From: Desmodesmus armatus
Lineage: Eukaryota; Chlorophyta; Chlorophyceae; Sphaeropleales; Scenedesmaceae
Direction: 5' to 3'
Assembly: GCA_007449985.2 (NCBI GenBank)
Contig: VIIQ02000103.1
Span: 248,001 to 312,000, forward strand
Length of the DNA stretch: 64,000 nt
In this document: piece after piece, positions 23,682-35,500 of the stretch
Position numbering within the stretch: the first letter of the stretch is position 1
How the letters are laid out: the number at the start of each line of letters is the position of its first letter
The notes under the pieces: model-generated
Told to the model about the DNA's origin: nothing
What the model saw: the letters and a program-made list of their open reading frames with translations, nothing else
Database searches by the model: none
Translations under genes and position numbers: made by a program

Positions 23682-25118
23682 GTGCGTGGCCGTGAGCAGT
23701 TGCTGGTGCTGAGGTCCCGCCTCACCGAAACCCCCCTGGGCGAGTACGTGCCGCTGCCCGGCCAGCAGCCTCACTAGTTGCTGATGCCCTCGAGGCAGGC
23801 TGGATCAAGCCTACATATGTTTTGCACGGCACCTTGCATCTACTTGCTTCAGCCGTGTAACAGCAGCTCTGTTAAAGTTGACCAAAAGCTACATGTGATT
23901 TCACACTACACCTTGTGTCATGTGTGCATCGCATCTGTGCATGTCACGCCCTTGCCTGCGTGTAGTGCTGATCTTCTTGCAGTGCAGGTGTGGACAGAGG
24001 GCTGTCTCCGAATGCTGGCGTGACTACCCAAGGCCCTCAGGTGCGTGGCCGTGAGCAGCTGCTGGTGCTGAGGTCCTATCTCGCCGAAAGCTCCGCAAGG
24101 GCGAGTAGATGCCGCTGCCCGGCCAGCAGCCTCACTAGTGCTGATGGCGGCGCGCCCGAATTTGCTGACGGCGCAAGGCATCATGTGTGCATTGCATGCG
24201 TGCATGTCACACTCCTGCTGCTGTGTCTGTGCAGCTCTCTTTCCTCGTGCCGTGCAGGTGAACGCTGGCGTGACTACCGTTTTCAGGTACGTGGCCGTGA
24301 GCAGTTGCTGGTGCTGAGGTCCCGCCTCACCGAAACCCCCCTGGGCGAGTACGTGCCGCTGCCCGGCCAGCAGCCTCACTAGTGTCTGGTGCCCTTGAGG
24401 CAGGCTGGATCAAGCCTACATATGTTGTGCACGGCACCTTGCATCTACTTGCTTCAGCCGTGTAACAGCAGCTCTGTTACAGTTGACCGAAAGCAACATG
24501 TGATTCACACTGCACCTTGCATCATGCGTGCATCGCATCTGTGCATGTCACGCCATATTGCCTGCGTGTAGTGCTGATCTTCTTGCAGTGCAGGTGTGGA
24601 CAGAGGGCTGTCTCCGAATGCTGGCGTGCCCTGCAGGTGAATGCTGGCGTGACTACCCAAGGCCCTCAGGTGCGTGGCCGTGAGCAGCTGCTGGTGCTGA
24701 GGTCCTACCTTGCCGAAAGCTCCGCGAGGGCGAGTACGTGCCGCTGCCCGGCCAGCAGCCTCACTAGTGCTCTTGACGGTGACCACTGCAGCTGGCTTGG
24801 CTTCTCTGCATGTGCTCATAGCTCGCTTGACGGCGGTGGCAGCAGCTGGCTTGTATTTTCTTCGTGTCCTGACTGCTAGCTTGGGTGCATTCACTGACGC
24901 CATAAGGCATCATGTGTGCATTGCATGCGTGCATGTCACACCCGTGCTGCTGTGCCTGTGCAGTTCGCTCTCCTTGTGCCGTGCAGGTGATTGTTGGTGT
25001 CTGGCGTGACTACCCTTTTCAGGTACGTGGCCGTGAGCAGTTGCTGGTGCTGAGGTCCCGCCTCACCGAAACCCCCCTGGGCGAGTACGTGCCGCTGCCC
25101 GGCCAGCAGCCTCACTAG
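23682..25118 (+). repeat. Tandem array of five last-exon-like modules
   Basis: Five copies of a 96-98 nt block lie at 23682-23777, 24041-24138, 24287-24382, 24670-24767 and 25023-25118. Each follows an acceptor-like ...CAG/AG and ends in TAG. Copies 1, 3 and 5 (96 nt) keep one frame: VRGREQLLVLRS, then RLTETPLGEYVPLP and a stop. Copies 2 and 4 (98 nt) carry the variant RSYLAESSARAS and are 2 nt longer, which shifts the frame. The spacers are also duplicated: about 240 bp before copy 2 recurs before copy 4. A sixth spacer without the block ends near 25425. Copy 5 has an extended exon-like frame starting VIVGVWRDYPFQ after GTGCAG. I do not recognise the protein; it reads like a duplicated 3' terminal exon. 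Confidence 0.75.
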
Positions 25119-28100
25119 TGCTCTGGACGGTAGCTGCTGCAGCTGGCTTGTCCCATCTGCATGTGCTGACAGCTGGTTTGACGGAGTGGCTGCAGCTGGA
25201 TTGTATCATGCCCTATGAGCCTAGTCTGGCTCCAGAAAGGGCGATCAGGCGTGGCCCTGACCCAGTTTAGTAGTAGTAGTATTCTCTTCATGCGCTGACA
25301 GATAGCTCGGGTACTGTGCATTCGCTGACGGCACAACGGCACAAGCCATCATGTGTGCATTGCATTCGTGCATGTCACAACTCTGCTGTGTCTGTGCAGC
25401 TCCCACTCCTTGTGCCGTGTAGGTCAAATCTGCTCAACCTGACACACTCCTATACCCCTGTGCTGGGATCCTTGGAGGAAGCCAGGCTGGGCAGTGGACC
25501 TCCACTTCTGTTGCTCCCTACCTGATGACATCAACAGATAAGTGACTGGAGGCTGCTGCTTTAGGCTGTTGATGCTGCTAGCCAGTGTGGTTGGCAAACT
25601 TTGCTGCTGTTGTGAGAGTTGTGCTTTGGCTGTGGTACTGCGGAACCGTGATGCTGGTACCCGCCTTATACGGGGGACGGTACAAGTCAAGGATCGCTAC
25701 CAGGCCACAGCTGGGCACAAGGCTTGCAGCGGCCAGCAGGGACCAACATACTGCACTACAGCTGCTTGCTCACTGTTGCTTTGCTTTTTGTGGTTGTATT
25801 CAAAGCAACAGCAGAAGCTCACCAGACACTTACATATGTCCTTGTGCCTGCCTTCCTGTCTGCTGTCTTTGTGGTTGTTTGCTACTGCAAGGTAGGTTAG
25901 TGATGATGGAAGGACCCCCACTGCAGTCGGCCAAAGACCCACCGTGGACCTCTCTGCTGGCTGGGCTGGCGATTTTGGTTGCTGACAACAAAAGAGTATC
26001 AGGCTGATTGTCATGGGCCCGAGCTTAGCGCAGGCAGTAGAGGCAGCCAAGTTGCAGGAGCAGCAACAAGCATGCAGTACTGGCCTGTGTGTACGTACCG
26101 TTTGCGCACAGCCTGCACACTACGCTTTTCCAGATGCACAGCGCTTATCTCAGCGGCTGCATGTGCCAGCATGAAGAGGATTGTTTCCCAAGCCATAAAC
26201 TGACCTTCTGCTCTTGTCTTGTCTGTCTCTTGCGCCAGGACCCTACACCGTGTTGTTCCCTGTTTGCTATCATAGCAAACGCCATGATGGTGCATGCCAA
26301 TCTGGCAGCTGTCATACAATCCCAGGAGTCACAACAGCAGGGAGGCACTGAATCACTTGGCAGCAGGCAGTGGACAGTGCTTCACAAGCTCTGCCAACCA
26401 ACACTGCAGGGCTGGCTTGGCACCACTGTGTTGTGCGCAACCGCACACGGTGATGGGTTCAATTCCCATGCAGTCCCACAACATGTCTGTTACTTGCAGC
26501 AATGTGTGTCAGAAGTGCTGCCTTGTAACCTGGGTCACCCAACAGCCAAGCTCTCACCAAGAATGTAGCCCTGCTGAAGCACGATCCTGCTGAACAGCGG
26601 GGTGCCTCTAAAAGCTGTGGGTCCTACTACTGCTGAGTGTAAGGCACCGGACATCACCATGCAGCTTGTGGGCAGGTTCTGCGGTGGCTGGTTGTAGGAT
26701 ACGAAGCCTGATGAGTGCTGGCCTGCCAGATTTTATGACTGCACAAGTGCTGTTGAATACATACTATGTATAGTGTTGTGACAACATTCAATGCAGTATC
26801 GAGCTGCAGGCGCAGGGGACTGTGGAATGATAGTTGGCTGATTCAATCAAGTTGTCATACTATGACAGAATTCTATTCTATGATAGAACGGCTAACGCCC
26901 AGGTGGCGTCAGTGCTGGATCGAAACCTTCCAGTATTTGTTTGGGGGTCAGGGGCGGCATTGCTGCAGTTCTGCTGCTGTCCAGCTGCTGTATTCTTGCT
27001 GCTACTGTGGTGCTGCTGCTGGGATACTGCTGCTGGGGTACCCCAGCACCGCTGCGGCTGCAGGCGATACCAGCTGCTGCCACCATGGGAGCACGTGTCA
27101 GGCTGGAATCAACAACAGCGGATTAAGTTGAGCTCGCGAGACCGGGGATGCATAGCCAGGTTGTCATGCTCATTCCAGCTGCGGCACAATTGCTGTTGCA
27201 GGCGTGCTGCTGCTGGGGTGCTGCTATGCCTGTAGCTTCAGCTGCTGCCCCTAATCAGGCTGCAATGGACACAGAGGGCAGTTTTGAGCAATGTCGATCA
27301 CACAGCAGCACCGGTAAACGCGATTGGTACTTATAAGCAGAAGTAAGACATACGCAATCCAACGTTGGACGACGGTTGTCTGTCCGCCTCGCAACCGCTC
27401 AGAAGTCCTCACGGCGATGGGTGCATCCATGCCATGCAAGCACGTAACACAATGTTTTATTTCATTTACAGACGGCTCAGCAGCTACGTTGACCTTTTTT
27501 GTGAATTGCAAGGATACCGTTGTCAACCAGAACTGGACGGCATCGCACTCACGCCCTGGCACACAACGAGCAGGTTACCAGCTGCTCCGACAAATACGTT
27601 TCGTAGTCGTAACAATCCCGGAATTTGCGATGCGGCACTCATTGTCACCAGCGGAATCTGGATTCCCAGCTCCTGCCTCGTACACGTTTCTCAACAAGCT
27701 GAAGCTGTTACGAGTTGTCGTTTCATTCGCACACGCCCCACCAGGCTTGCGTGCGTCGCACTTGCCAACGGATGTACAGACCAAATTTGCTGTCATGTGC
27801 AGGGGTGAGACCATGGCACCGTATTAGGCTCTCAACCTATAGGTTTCGATCCAATAACCTTAAACATCTGACAAATACATGTTGCTGTACCAAGTCCAAT
27901 GATGTGCAGTCCGTAGCTGTCAAGGCGCTCTGCTGGATGCACCCAAAAGCCATTCAGCCGCATGCCAGTTCATGAATGGTAACCACGGGGTGCATAGCAC
28001 ACAACTTTTCTGCTGGCGTACGGTCAAGGCACAGTTGAAACAGTACAACAAGGCAACAACACAATGACAATGCGACATCATGCACGTACACTTGTCACTT

Positions 28101-29086
28101 GCGGCACTTGCGGCGCACTAAGTTAGCGCCACATGCAAACAAAAGGCAGACACCACCTCTGAACCCCGCTGGGCCAGCTGCCGCTCAACAGCTTCAAAGG
28201 CCCTTCCCAGCGCTACATGCCCCCCCTTCCCAGCGCTACATGCATGCTGAGGCCTTTGGTTGTGGCAGACGCGCCCAACAATCCACACAAACGCAACATC
28301 ACCATCCAAAATAAGGCAGCATTCAACAGTAAGCGGGCATTGGCACTGTATGGTGGCCCATCCAGTGGACACTCTGCTCAACATGAGCAGGCGTTGAGCA
28401 GGGTGCATTACGTCGGTGAGCAAATGCAGGACGACCACAGCAACCCACAGCAGCTTTCACAAAAAGGAGCCAGATAGACCATCTGCCAGCACACCCAAAG
28501 CAACAGCACCAAGCCAGAACAGCTTCAGTCTGTCCCACAGCCTGCAGTGCTTTGATGCTCCATGTTGGCACAGCAACCCGCATGCGTGGTACGCGGAGGG
28601 CCCCCAAGCCCAGATCTGCTCGAGCTGAGGGCTGCAGGACTGACAGCTGGTGCGTGCTAGCGCTGTGTCGCCAGTTTGGGTCCTGGTCGCGGGGCTGTAC
28701 AAGCTGTCTGGCTCCACGAGAGAATCTGTTGGAATCTGCACCGTAAGGGGCATACATGACAGAAAGCAGGATGCAGCAGATGCAGGAGAGTGAGTGGTGT
28801 GCGCATTATGGGGCAGAAAGTTGTGGCAGCACAACCAGATGCCTGAAACTGTGTGGGGTCACCCAAAGTACTACTTTTCAAGGTGGTCAATAGTATTACC
28901 TGTCATATTACACATGGTCACCATGCGCCAAGCCTGAGGCGGTGTGTGCTTCTGCACATCATGTGCACTAGCAGCAGTCAAATACGCACCATGCCTTGGC
29001 TGGAAAGCTGCTGAGCCCACACAGTCAGCAGCAGGAAACCACACCATCACCTTTTCATTGCTGCTGCAGGCTTTTGATTTAGCAAG
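25119..29086. other. Long intergenic stretch, no supportable gene
   Basis: Several frames of 60-170 codons exist but none shows a domain, a family-like composition or matched splice sites. A tRNA-like piece near 26409-26478 has a good T arm only. CTG-rich DNA at 26970-27070 has no clear frame. A gene with small exons could be hidden here. Confidence 0.4.
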
Positions 29087-30983
29087 CAGTCACTCTGCCA
29101 GGGCTGCAATCGCCTGCTGTGCCACATCAGGGTTGTTGTGGTCATGCAGACGGTGCAGGAGCTGGCGCCACACAGGCTCATCACCAGGCTCCTACACAGC
29201 AAAAAAATGACTTGATGTTGTCAGTGACCATGTGTAACTCCAACTGCTTTCACACAATGCGTCCTATCTGAAATGCTCAGCATCAAAGAAGCAGCCAGCA
29301 AAGTATGTGGGTAGTGATTTTTCTTGATAAAGCCTGGCATGCACAACCAAGAGACAGCCACAGTGCATCTCTGGATGTCCACATGGTGCGCAATGGTGTG
29401 GGAACTGCATCCACTGCCGCAGGCTGCTATCTACTGCAGTGCAAGTCCAGCACCAGGTTTGCAACCGCACGGGTTGGTGAGTTTTCCAAAACAAAGAGCA
29501 TTCAACTGTGGCAATACGATACACCACATAATCTGCAACTCACCTTGCTTTTGAGGTCCATGTCTTTGAATGGTCCCTGCAGTTCCAGGCCTGTCAGGTG
29601 CTGCAGCTGTGTCAGCTGCAGGAGCAGCCGCTCTGCCTCAGCAGGGACCCTCAAGTACAGATCCCGCAGCCCTGTCAGCTGACAAACCACCCGCATTCCC
29701 TCGGACAAGTCCCCAGCAAGTGACAAGGTCAGCCGAGTCAAGCTGCTTAGCCGCTGCAATCCATCCAGCAGCTCTGCGCGGTACGAGTACTTGTGCATAC
29801 TATGCATCAACAGCGACTCCAGCCCAGGGCAGCAGCTGGCCAGGCGGCTTCCCTCGGGCGTCACTGCTGAGCTATCAGGCAGGCCGACATCTGAGATATC
29901 AAGAACCCTCAGGTGCGGCAGCCGCCTGCCAGCAGGGAACATGTGCTGCCACACACCTGCTGGGAAGGTGCAGTAGTACAACACAAGCTGCTGCAGCTTG
30001 CTGCTGGCCGTCAGCGCTGAGTAGGCTGCTGGGGCAGTGGTATGGTATAAGACGTTTGCTATCTCCAGGCAGGTCAGCTGTTGCATTTGCTGAAGCTGGG
30101 ACAGCAGCGCCGCCTCTTTTGCTGAGCTGCCATATAGAAAGAAGCCGCTGAGGTATATTTGACCAGAGATCTCTAGGTGCTGGAGCTGCATCATGTTGAC
30201 CAGAACGCTTGGCTCAAAAAACAAATCCCCTGACTCCAAGCGAGTGAGCTGACATGGCAGCATGCCAGCCTTGCAATCGAAGTCTGTGCGGTCCAAGCGC
30301 AAGTCTCTCAAGCGTGTCAGGTCCTGCAGGCTCACCTGGCCGGCAGGGCCCTTCATCACACGGCACTCGGATAGCTCTAGGTAAGTCAGATGCTGCAGAA
30401 CCTGGGAAGCATCAACCGACAATGTGAAGTCGCTGTATCCATCCTTGTAGCCACCGGTCCTATTGATCACGCTGCTGGTGCTGAGGTGCTCCAACTTTTG
30501 CAGCAGCGGTAGTGCTGCTGCCAGCCCCTCCTCCCCATCAAGCAGCATGCAGTTGTTGAGGTGCAGCCGCTTGAGGGGTGCACCTGCCCACAGCACACCC
30601 TGAAACCCATAACCTGGCTGCAGCTGCAGTGGCAGTTTTTCCAGCTGAAGGCATTCAAGCCTCGGCAGGTTGTTGTGGGGCAGCTGGGGGAGGGTTACTG
30701 TGGGCACTGCCGCCCACACAACAGGCTCCTTCACCCCGAGGAAGTCAATGCTGGTCACGTGCTGGCTATGCTTTGCAAGGTACAGCAGCGCACTGTGCAC
30801 CTGCAGCTGCTGCTGCAGCACAGCCTTGATGCTACTGGCTGCCAGCACAGCTGCCTGGTGCAGCCTGCTGTGTGCGCGTGCGGCACTGAACAGGCTGCGG
30901 TGGTCATCTGCATAGTAGCTCATCACTGCCAGCAGGCAAGGGTCCGGCAGCTGCAGCAAAAGGCTTGGATCGTCGTTTTGCAT
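29087..30983 (-). CDS. F-box-like/LRR protein, paralogue 1
   Basis: Two exons, 30983-29544 (480 codons) and 29191-29087 (34 codons plus stop), join in phase 0 across GTGAGT...TAG, giving 514 aa. The ATG at 30983 starts MQNDDPSLLLQLPD. Residues about 10-45 (LPDPCLLAVMSYYADD, then SLFSAARAHSRLHQAA) look like a short F-box. The rest is LRR-type: LPRLECLQLEKL, LTYLELSECR, LRDLRLDR, LQHLEISGQ, LTRLTLSLAG, LTGLRDLYLR. The small last exon encodes EPVWRQLLHRLHDH and AAIALAE-like helices and is shared with both paralogues at 59017 and 61883. F-box/LRR proteins usually pick substrates for SCF ubiquitin ligases; whether this divergent F-box binds SKP1 is not known. Confidence 0.75.
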
Positions 30984-32535
30984 CCTGAAAAAGCATGCAT
31001 GGGCAAGAAAAGCAAGGGGTGAGCACGGTGTGGGGCTTCACGGGCACTGCTGCTTCTGCAGCAGACGTGCAACTCTGGTCTGTCTTGTGCGCCATGCCGC
31101 ACCGGTCGTGCAGGTAGTCACAACTGTTGACGTTTAAATCATCCACGGCCCGGATAAGCTCTCCGAAAGTTCTCATCCGCCGCTGCTGATTGCAAGATCT
31201 AGATCGATTGCTTTTTGCCACCGCAGCCAGTAAACCTGGTCAGAGCCTGCACTGATATTAGTGTCTTGAACGTGATTTTTACGGTGTGTTTTTGGTTGAC
31301 ATCAGCAGGGTTTGGGTTTCCAAACCTGGCCCACATTCAACTGGCCCAAAGCTGACTGTCAGCCCCGTTTTGTCTTCCATAGCTATATGGCTCAGCCAGG
31401 CTGGGATGGCTAATCAAACAGCGCACTGACCTTTCCTGACCTCTTGATCCACACCTCAAACTCTGGTCAAGGTCGCAACCATGTAGCTACGGAAGTTGCA
31501 ACGGGGCTGACAGTCAAACTTTGGTCAAGGTCAAGCCATAAGCTCAGTGCAAGTACATAATATATTGCGCAGCTTGGAAGACTTGAGCACATGCATGTAC
31601 ATCCGACCTAGGCATGGCATGCGTACTTTCAGCAGCAGTTTCAAACTGCCGCCGAATGTGCCCTGCCACCCAACCCTGTCCGGCAACCTCAGCCTCCCCG
31701 CATTGTCCTGCCAGCTGAAATTTGCAGCTTTTGAGTAGACAAGACGCCATATAGTGCCCCTGGAAAGCCGTATCCTGCCCCGTGCAGGCAGTGCTCAAGA
31801 TCCGCTGCTGGCATCCAGGTATTCTGCAGCTGCTGGTTGGGGCGATGTGCTGCTGGCTTTGTAATCGTTGCTTGTTGAAGATATCGCTCTGACGCGGGAT
31901 TCTGCTGCTGCTGAACAAAGACATTGCTGAGGGGCAGTCAGCCACTTGGGGCTACGGCATCCCCATGTAGCGCGTAACTTGAGCTGAGCAGCTGCATCAC
32001 ACCTGACATTCCTAGGTGAGATGTTCAGGGTGAACCATGCCTTGCTGCACCCAGGAGCAGTGTACAAAAGCAGCAACGTTATGGGGGTGTGCATGGCAGG
32101 CACTACACTGTACAAAGCAAAGAGCAACCATAGCATGGCAAGGATGCACGGTGCGAGGCCAGCTGAAGGCCAGCCCAGCAGGTGTACACCCACATGTCCC
32201 TCACAGGACTGCTTAATGAGCCCCATGGCTCCACACATCCTTCACAGATTGAAGTTGTCCGAAGCTACTACATTCGGTGTCAACGCTGTACAATACTCTT
32301 CAGCTGGGGCGGCAACCAACTGTTGCAGGGTTTGAATTGCATTCCTCTCTGGGAACCCTTTGCGGGCAGCATACTACTTTCAGATGATGTGAGCCGCTAA
32401 CTCATGGCAGATATATTCTTCTGTGAACCAGTCTGCTCCACAGAGCACCAATTCACCGGTTTACCTGCAGATCGCTCCAGCAGCGCTGCTCCTTCTTGCC
32501 ACGGGCTACCACCAGTGCTTAGGCCCTACAAGTGA
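30984..32535. other. Divergent intergenic region between the LRR gene and the kinase gene
   Basis: No convincing gene. It contains the short foldback repeat at 31340-31530. The first part should hold the 5'UTR and promoter of the LRR gene, the last part those of the kinase gene. Confidence 0.4.
31340..31530. repeat. Short imperfect foldback element
   Basis: The core TGACTGTCAGCCCCGTT at 31353-31369 is repeated in exact inverted form at 31500-31516. Similarity continues imperfectly on both sides, for example tccatagctatatgg against the complement of catgtagctacgga. About 130 bp lies between the cores. It may be a degenerate MITE; no target duplication is clear. Confidence 0.6.
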
Positions 32536-35500
32536 ATGCATACCTGCACCGTGTACGACAACTTGCCGGACCACCTCACATGGGTGTCGAGGACCAAAAA
32601 CAGTCTGCAGACAGCCAAAGCAGCAGGCTTTGCTGGCAACAGCGTGCAGGAATTTAAGAGGTGCAGTGATGGCATAGCTACAGATGGGCACGAAGGAAGG
32701 ATTGTCTCAACTTCTAAGTTCTGGAACTGCTGGGAGCGTGACCACCTATCGCACAAAGTCTGGGTTGTAAGGTGAGTCAGGAGCATGCCTGTTGACAGTA
32801 CTGAAAGTGCTGCAACTTGAGTGTGTTTGGCCTCCTTCACGGCAGTACCTGTTTTGATGCAGTGGGCCATTTGATGACCTGCTGACAGCCAGGGAGGTAG
32901 GCAGGGAGGCCTGTAAGCAGTACGCTGCACAGCACCTCGCACCACCACCACAGCGGCAGCCACGTGATTCCCAGCGCGGCCGTTCAGTGGAGCGCTCCTA
33001 TGGTCGCAGGGGAGGCAGCAAGGCAGGGGCAGCCAGCTCGCCAAGGGCAGCATCACTTGGTAAGCAGCTGTGGTGCCAAGCGCTCCAGGTAGCTACAGTT
33101 TTCACCTAAATTATGTAGGCTTGTCTGCATTGCTGGTGACGCCTGACTGGCAGCGGCATTCCTGCACTTGCATGGGCTTACTGTAGCGGGTTAGCTGAAT
33201 GTCCTGGCATTGGTGCGGGCTGGCTGCATGGCAAGTCGTGCTGACCGGAGTGCAGGAAACTGCCATCATGAGGCTCAGCACATCAGCGACACTGGCAGCG
33301 TGTCGGGTCGTAATGAGGCTGCAAACAGCACACTTGAGCCTCAAAACCTGCATCAATGATCAAGCACCATGGTAAGGGTGCCATTTGTTGCCGTGATGTA
33401 CCTCATGCATGTGCAAGATGACAGCCTTGACTAAGAATGGTCATTTATGTCATGTCACAGGCTTGTCACCCGGGGCTCGTGTGAGCAAGGGCAGCAGCCC
33501 GCGGCGTGGCAGCAGCAGCCCCAACTCACGAGGCCGCGCACGCCATGTGACCACTCGCCACCCCAGTGGGCTCAGCAGGTCCTTCAGTGTTGCAGCAGCA
33601 GACCCTGGCATCCCCCAGGAGGCAGCAGCCATCCCAAACCTGCCTGCAGCTCACCAAGGCACCCCTGCAGACATGGATGTTGATGCCACGCGCAGTGGGG
33701 GCCTTGCATGGACACCAGACACGCAGCTGCTGCTGCCTCCCTCAGCATCAGCACCAGCAGCACCTGCAGCATGCCGCTTGACAGAAGAGTTGTTTGCTGG
33801 TGGCCTGCAGCACGCGCCCGCACCCTTCAGCCAGAAAAAGCACCAGCTTACCCCACTCACCACAGGTCGGTTCAACCAGCAGCAGCACCAGCAGCAGCAG
33901 CAGTCCTCTGTCACACCTGGGCAGGCATGCCAGCAGCTGCTGCTGCAGGCAACATCTTCAGGCGCTGCTGATGTGCGCACTGCGCCTGACCAGGCACCCT
34001 TCCACACCCCACAGCAGCAGCGGCAGCTGCGCATGGTAGCAGGAGTGCCGCCTGTGCTGGGTGACTGCTCAGCTTGCTGCAGTCACCCAGCACAGGCGGC
34101 ACTCCTGCAAGCTGGGCCTGCAGCTGCGCCGGCCTGGCACAGACAGCTTCAGCACTGGCGCTGCCACCACTGCTGCTGCTGAGGCTGCTGCTGCTGCTGC
34201 AGCTGAAGCTGGCAGCAAGGATCTGGCAACGCAGGCCGCGCCCTTTGTGCGCACAACTCCGGCAGTGCAGGAGGTGCATCACCCACTGCCAAGTACTGCA
34301 CAGCAGCACACTCATGCTCAGCACATGGCCACAACAGCTGCTGCTGGGGGGGCTGGGCTTCACCTGCAGGGTGGCATGCAGCAGCTTGCAGCAGCTGGGG
34401 GTGTAGGGCAGCAGCCGGCCAGCATGCATGGGAGCTTTGGCACGCCTGCTGCAGCTGCTGCCTGCCCTGCAGCATATGCCACCGCCGCTCCTGCAGCAAG
34501 GCTGCAAGCAGCAGCTGGGCACACCATGCAGACTGCCGTTGCGGGTCTTGATGGCCTACAGCAGCTGAAGCAGCAACAACAGCACCCACAGCAGCCACAA
34601 GCACAGCAGCCACAGCCACAGCCACAGCAGCAGCAGCAGCACAGCCAGCCTGCAGCTTCACCTGGCCCTGCAGCCCCCCTGGTGGCTACATGGCGCAGGC
34701 TGTCCCTGTCTCAAGCCAACAGCCTCAGTCCCCTGCAGCTGCAGCAGCAGCACGCAGTGCAGCCAGGGGAGGATGCAGCAGCAGCTACAGGCGTAAGGGG
34801 AGCTGCAGCTGCACCCCTGCCACAATTGTCACCCTTTGCCGGGGCAGCTGCCTTCTCCCATGGGTCGATCGGAGGACTGAGCGCTGCAGGGGGACTGCAG
34901 CAGCAGCGGGTGGGGGTGGCCGGTGCCACCAGCAGGGGTCCACAGGGGCTGTGGCAGGCGGGTGCTGCTGCTTTGACTGAGGAGGCACAGCAGGAGGGTG
35001 AGATCCTGCAGTTGCTGCAAAGCCTGCACAGGTTGGGTGTCAGCTTCCTATCATGCCGGCAGGTTCTCTTGGTGAAGAGCTTGGGCGCAGGGATGTTTGG
35101 TACTGTTCACCAAGGTCTCAGCGCTGATGCCACTGAGGTGAGTGTCTGGGCGGTGTGGATTGCAGCACAATCATATGGGTTTTGAAGGGTTCTCCACGGC
35201 TATTCCGTGAGCAAATGGGCTGTTTTGGTCGGAAGGGTGTCCACAGCAGTATCTGCCTTCCCAGTCTGCACTTGTACCACTTCAGTGGGGCAGTGCCCCT
35301 AGCAGCGCTTGCTCAGCACGTTTGGGTTCATTGTTTTCCACTGGTCAGGCCCCATGTCTGTCTTTGTGCCCTCTGCTGCCTCACAGATCGCCCTCAAGTG
35401 CCTGGGGAGCGGGTCCTTTGATCAGGTGGTGCAGCTACTGAGGGAGGCAGAGGTTACGGCTTCTGTGCGCCACCCTAATGTCCTGACCTGCTCAGCAGTC

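Noticed and set aside
25542..25895. Cys/Leu-rich ORF that might be a membrane protein
   Set aside because: Hydrophobic look comes from CTG/TGC-rich DNA; no start context or conserved pattern.
26409..26478. Second tRNA-like sequence
   Set aside because: Good T arm (ATGGG-TTCAATT-CCCAT) but no proper D arm or seven-base anticodon loop.
27324..27827. 167-codon plus-strand ORF
   Set aside because: Two other frames are equally open here and none resembles a known protein; kept as intergenic.
27824..27880. tRNA-like stretch with GGTTTCGATCC
   Set aside because: Only the B-box-like piece fits; no cloverleaf can be drawn.
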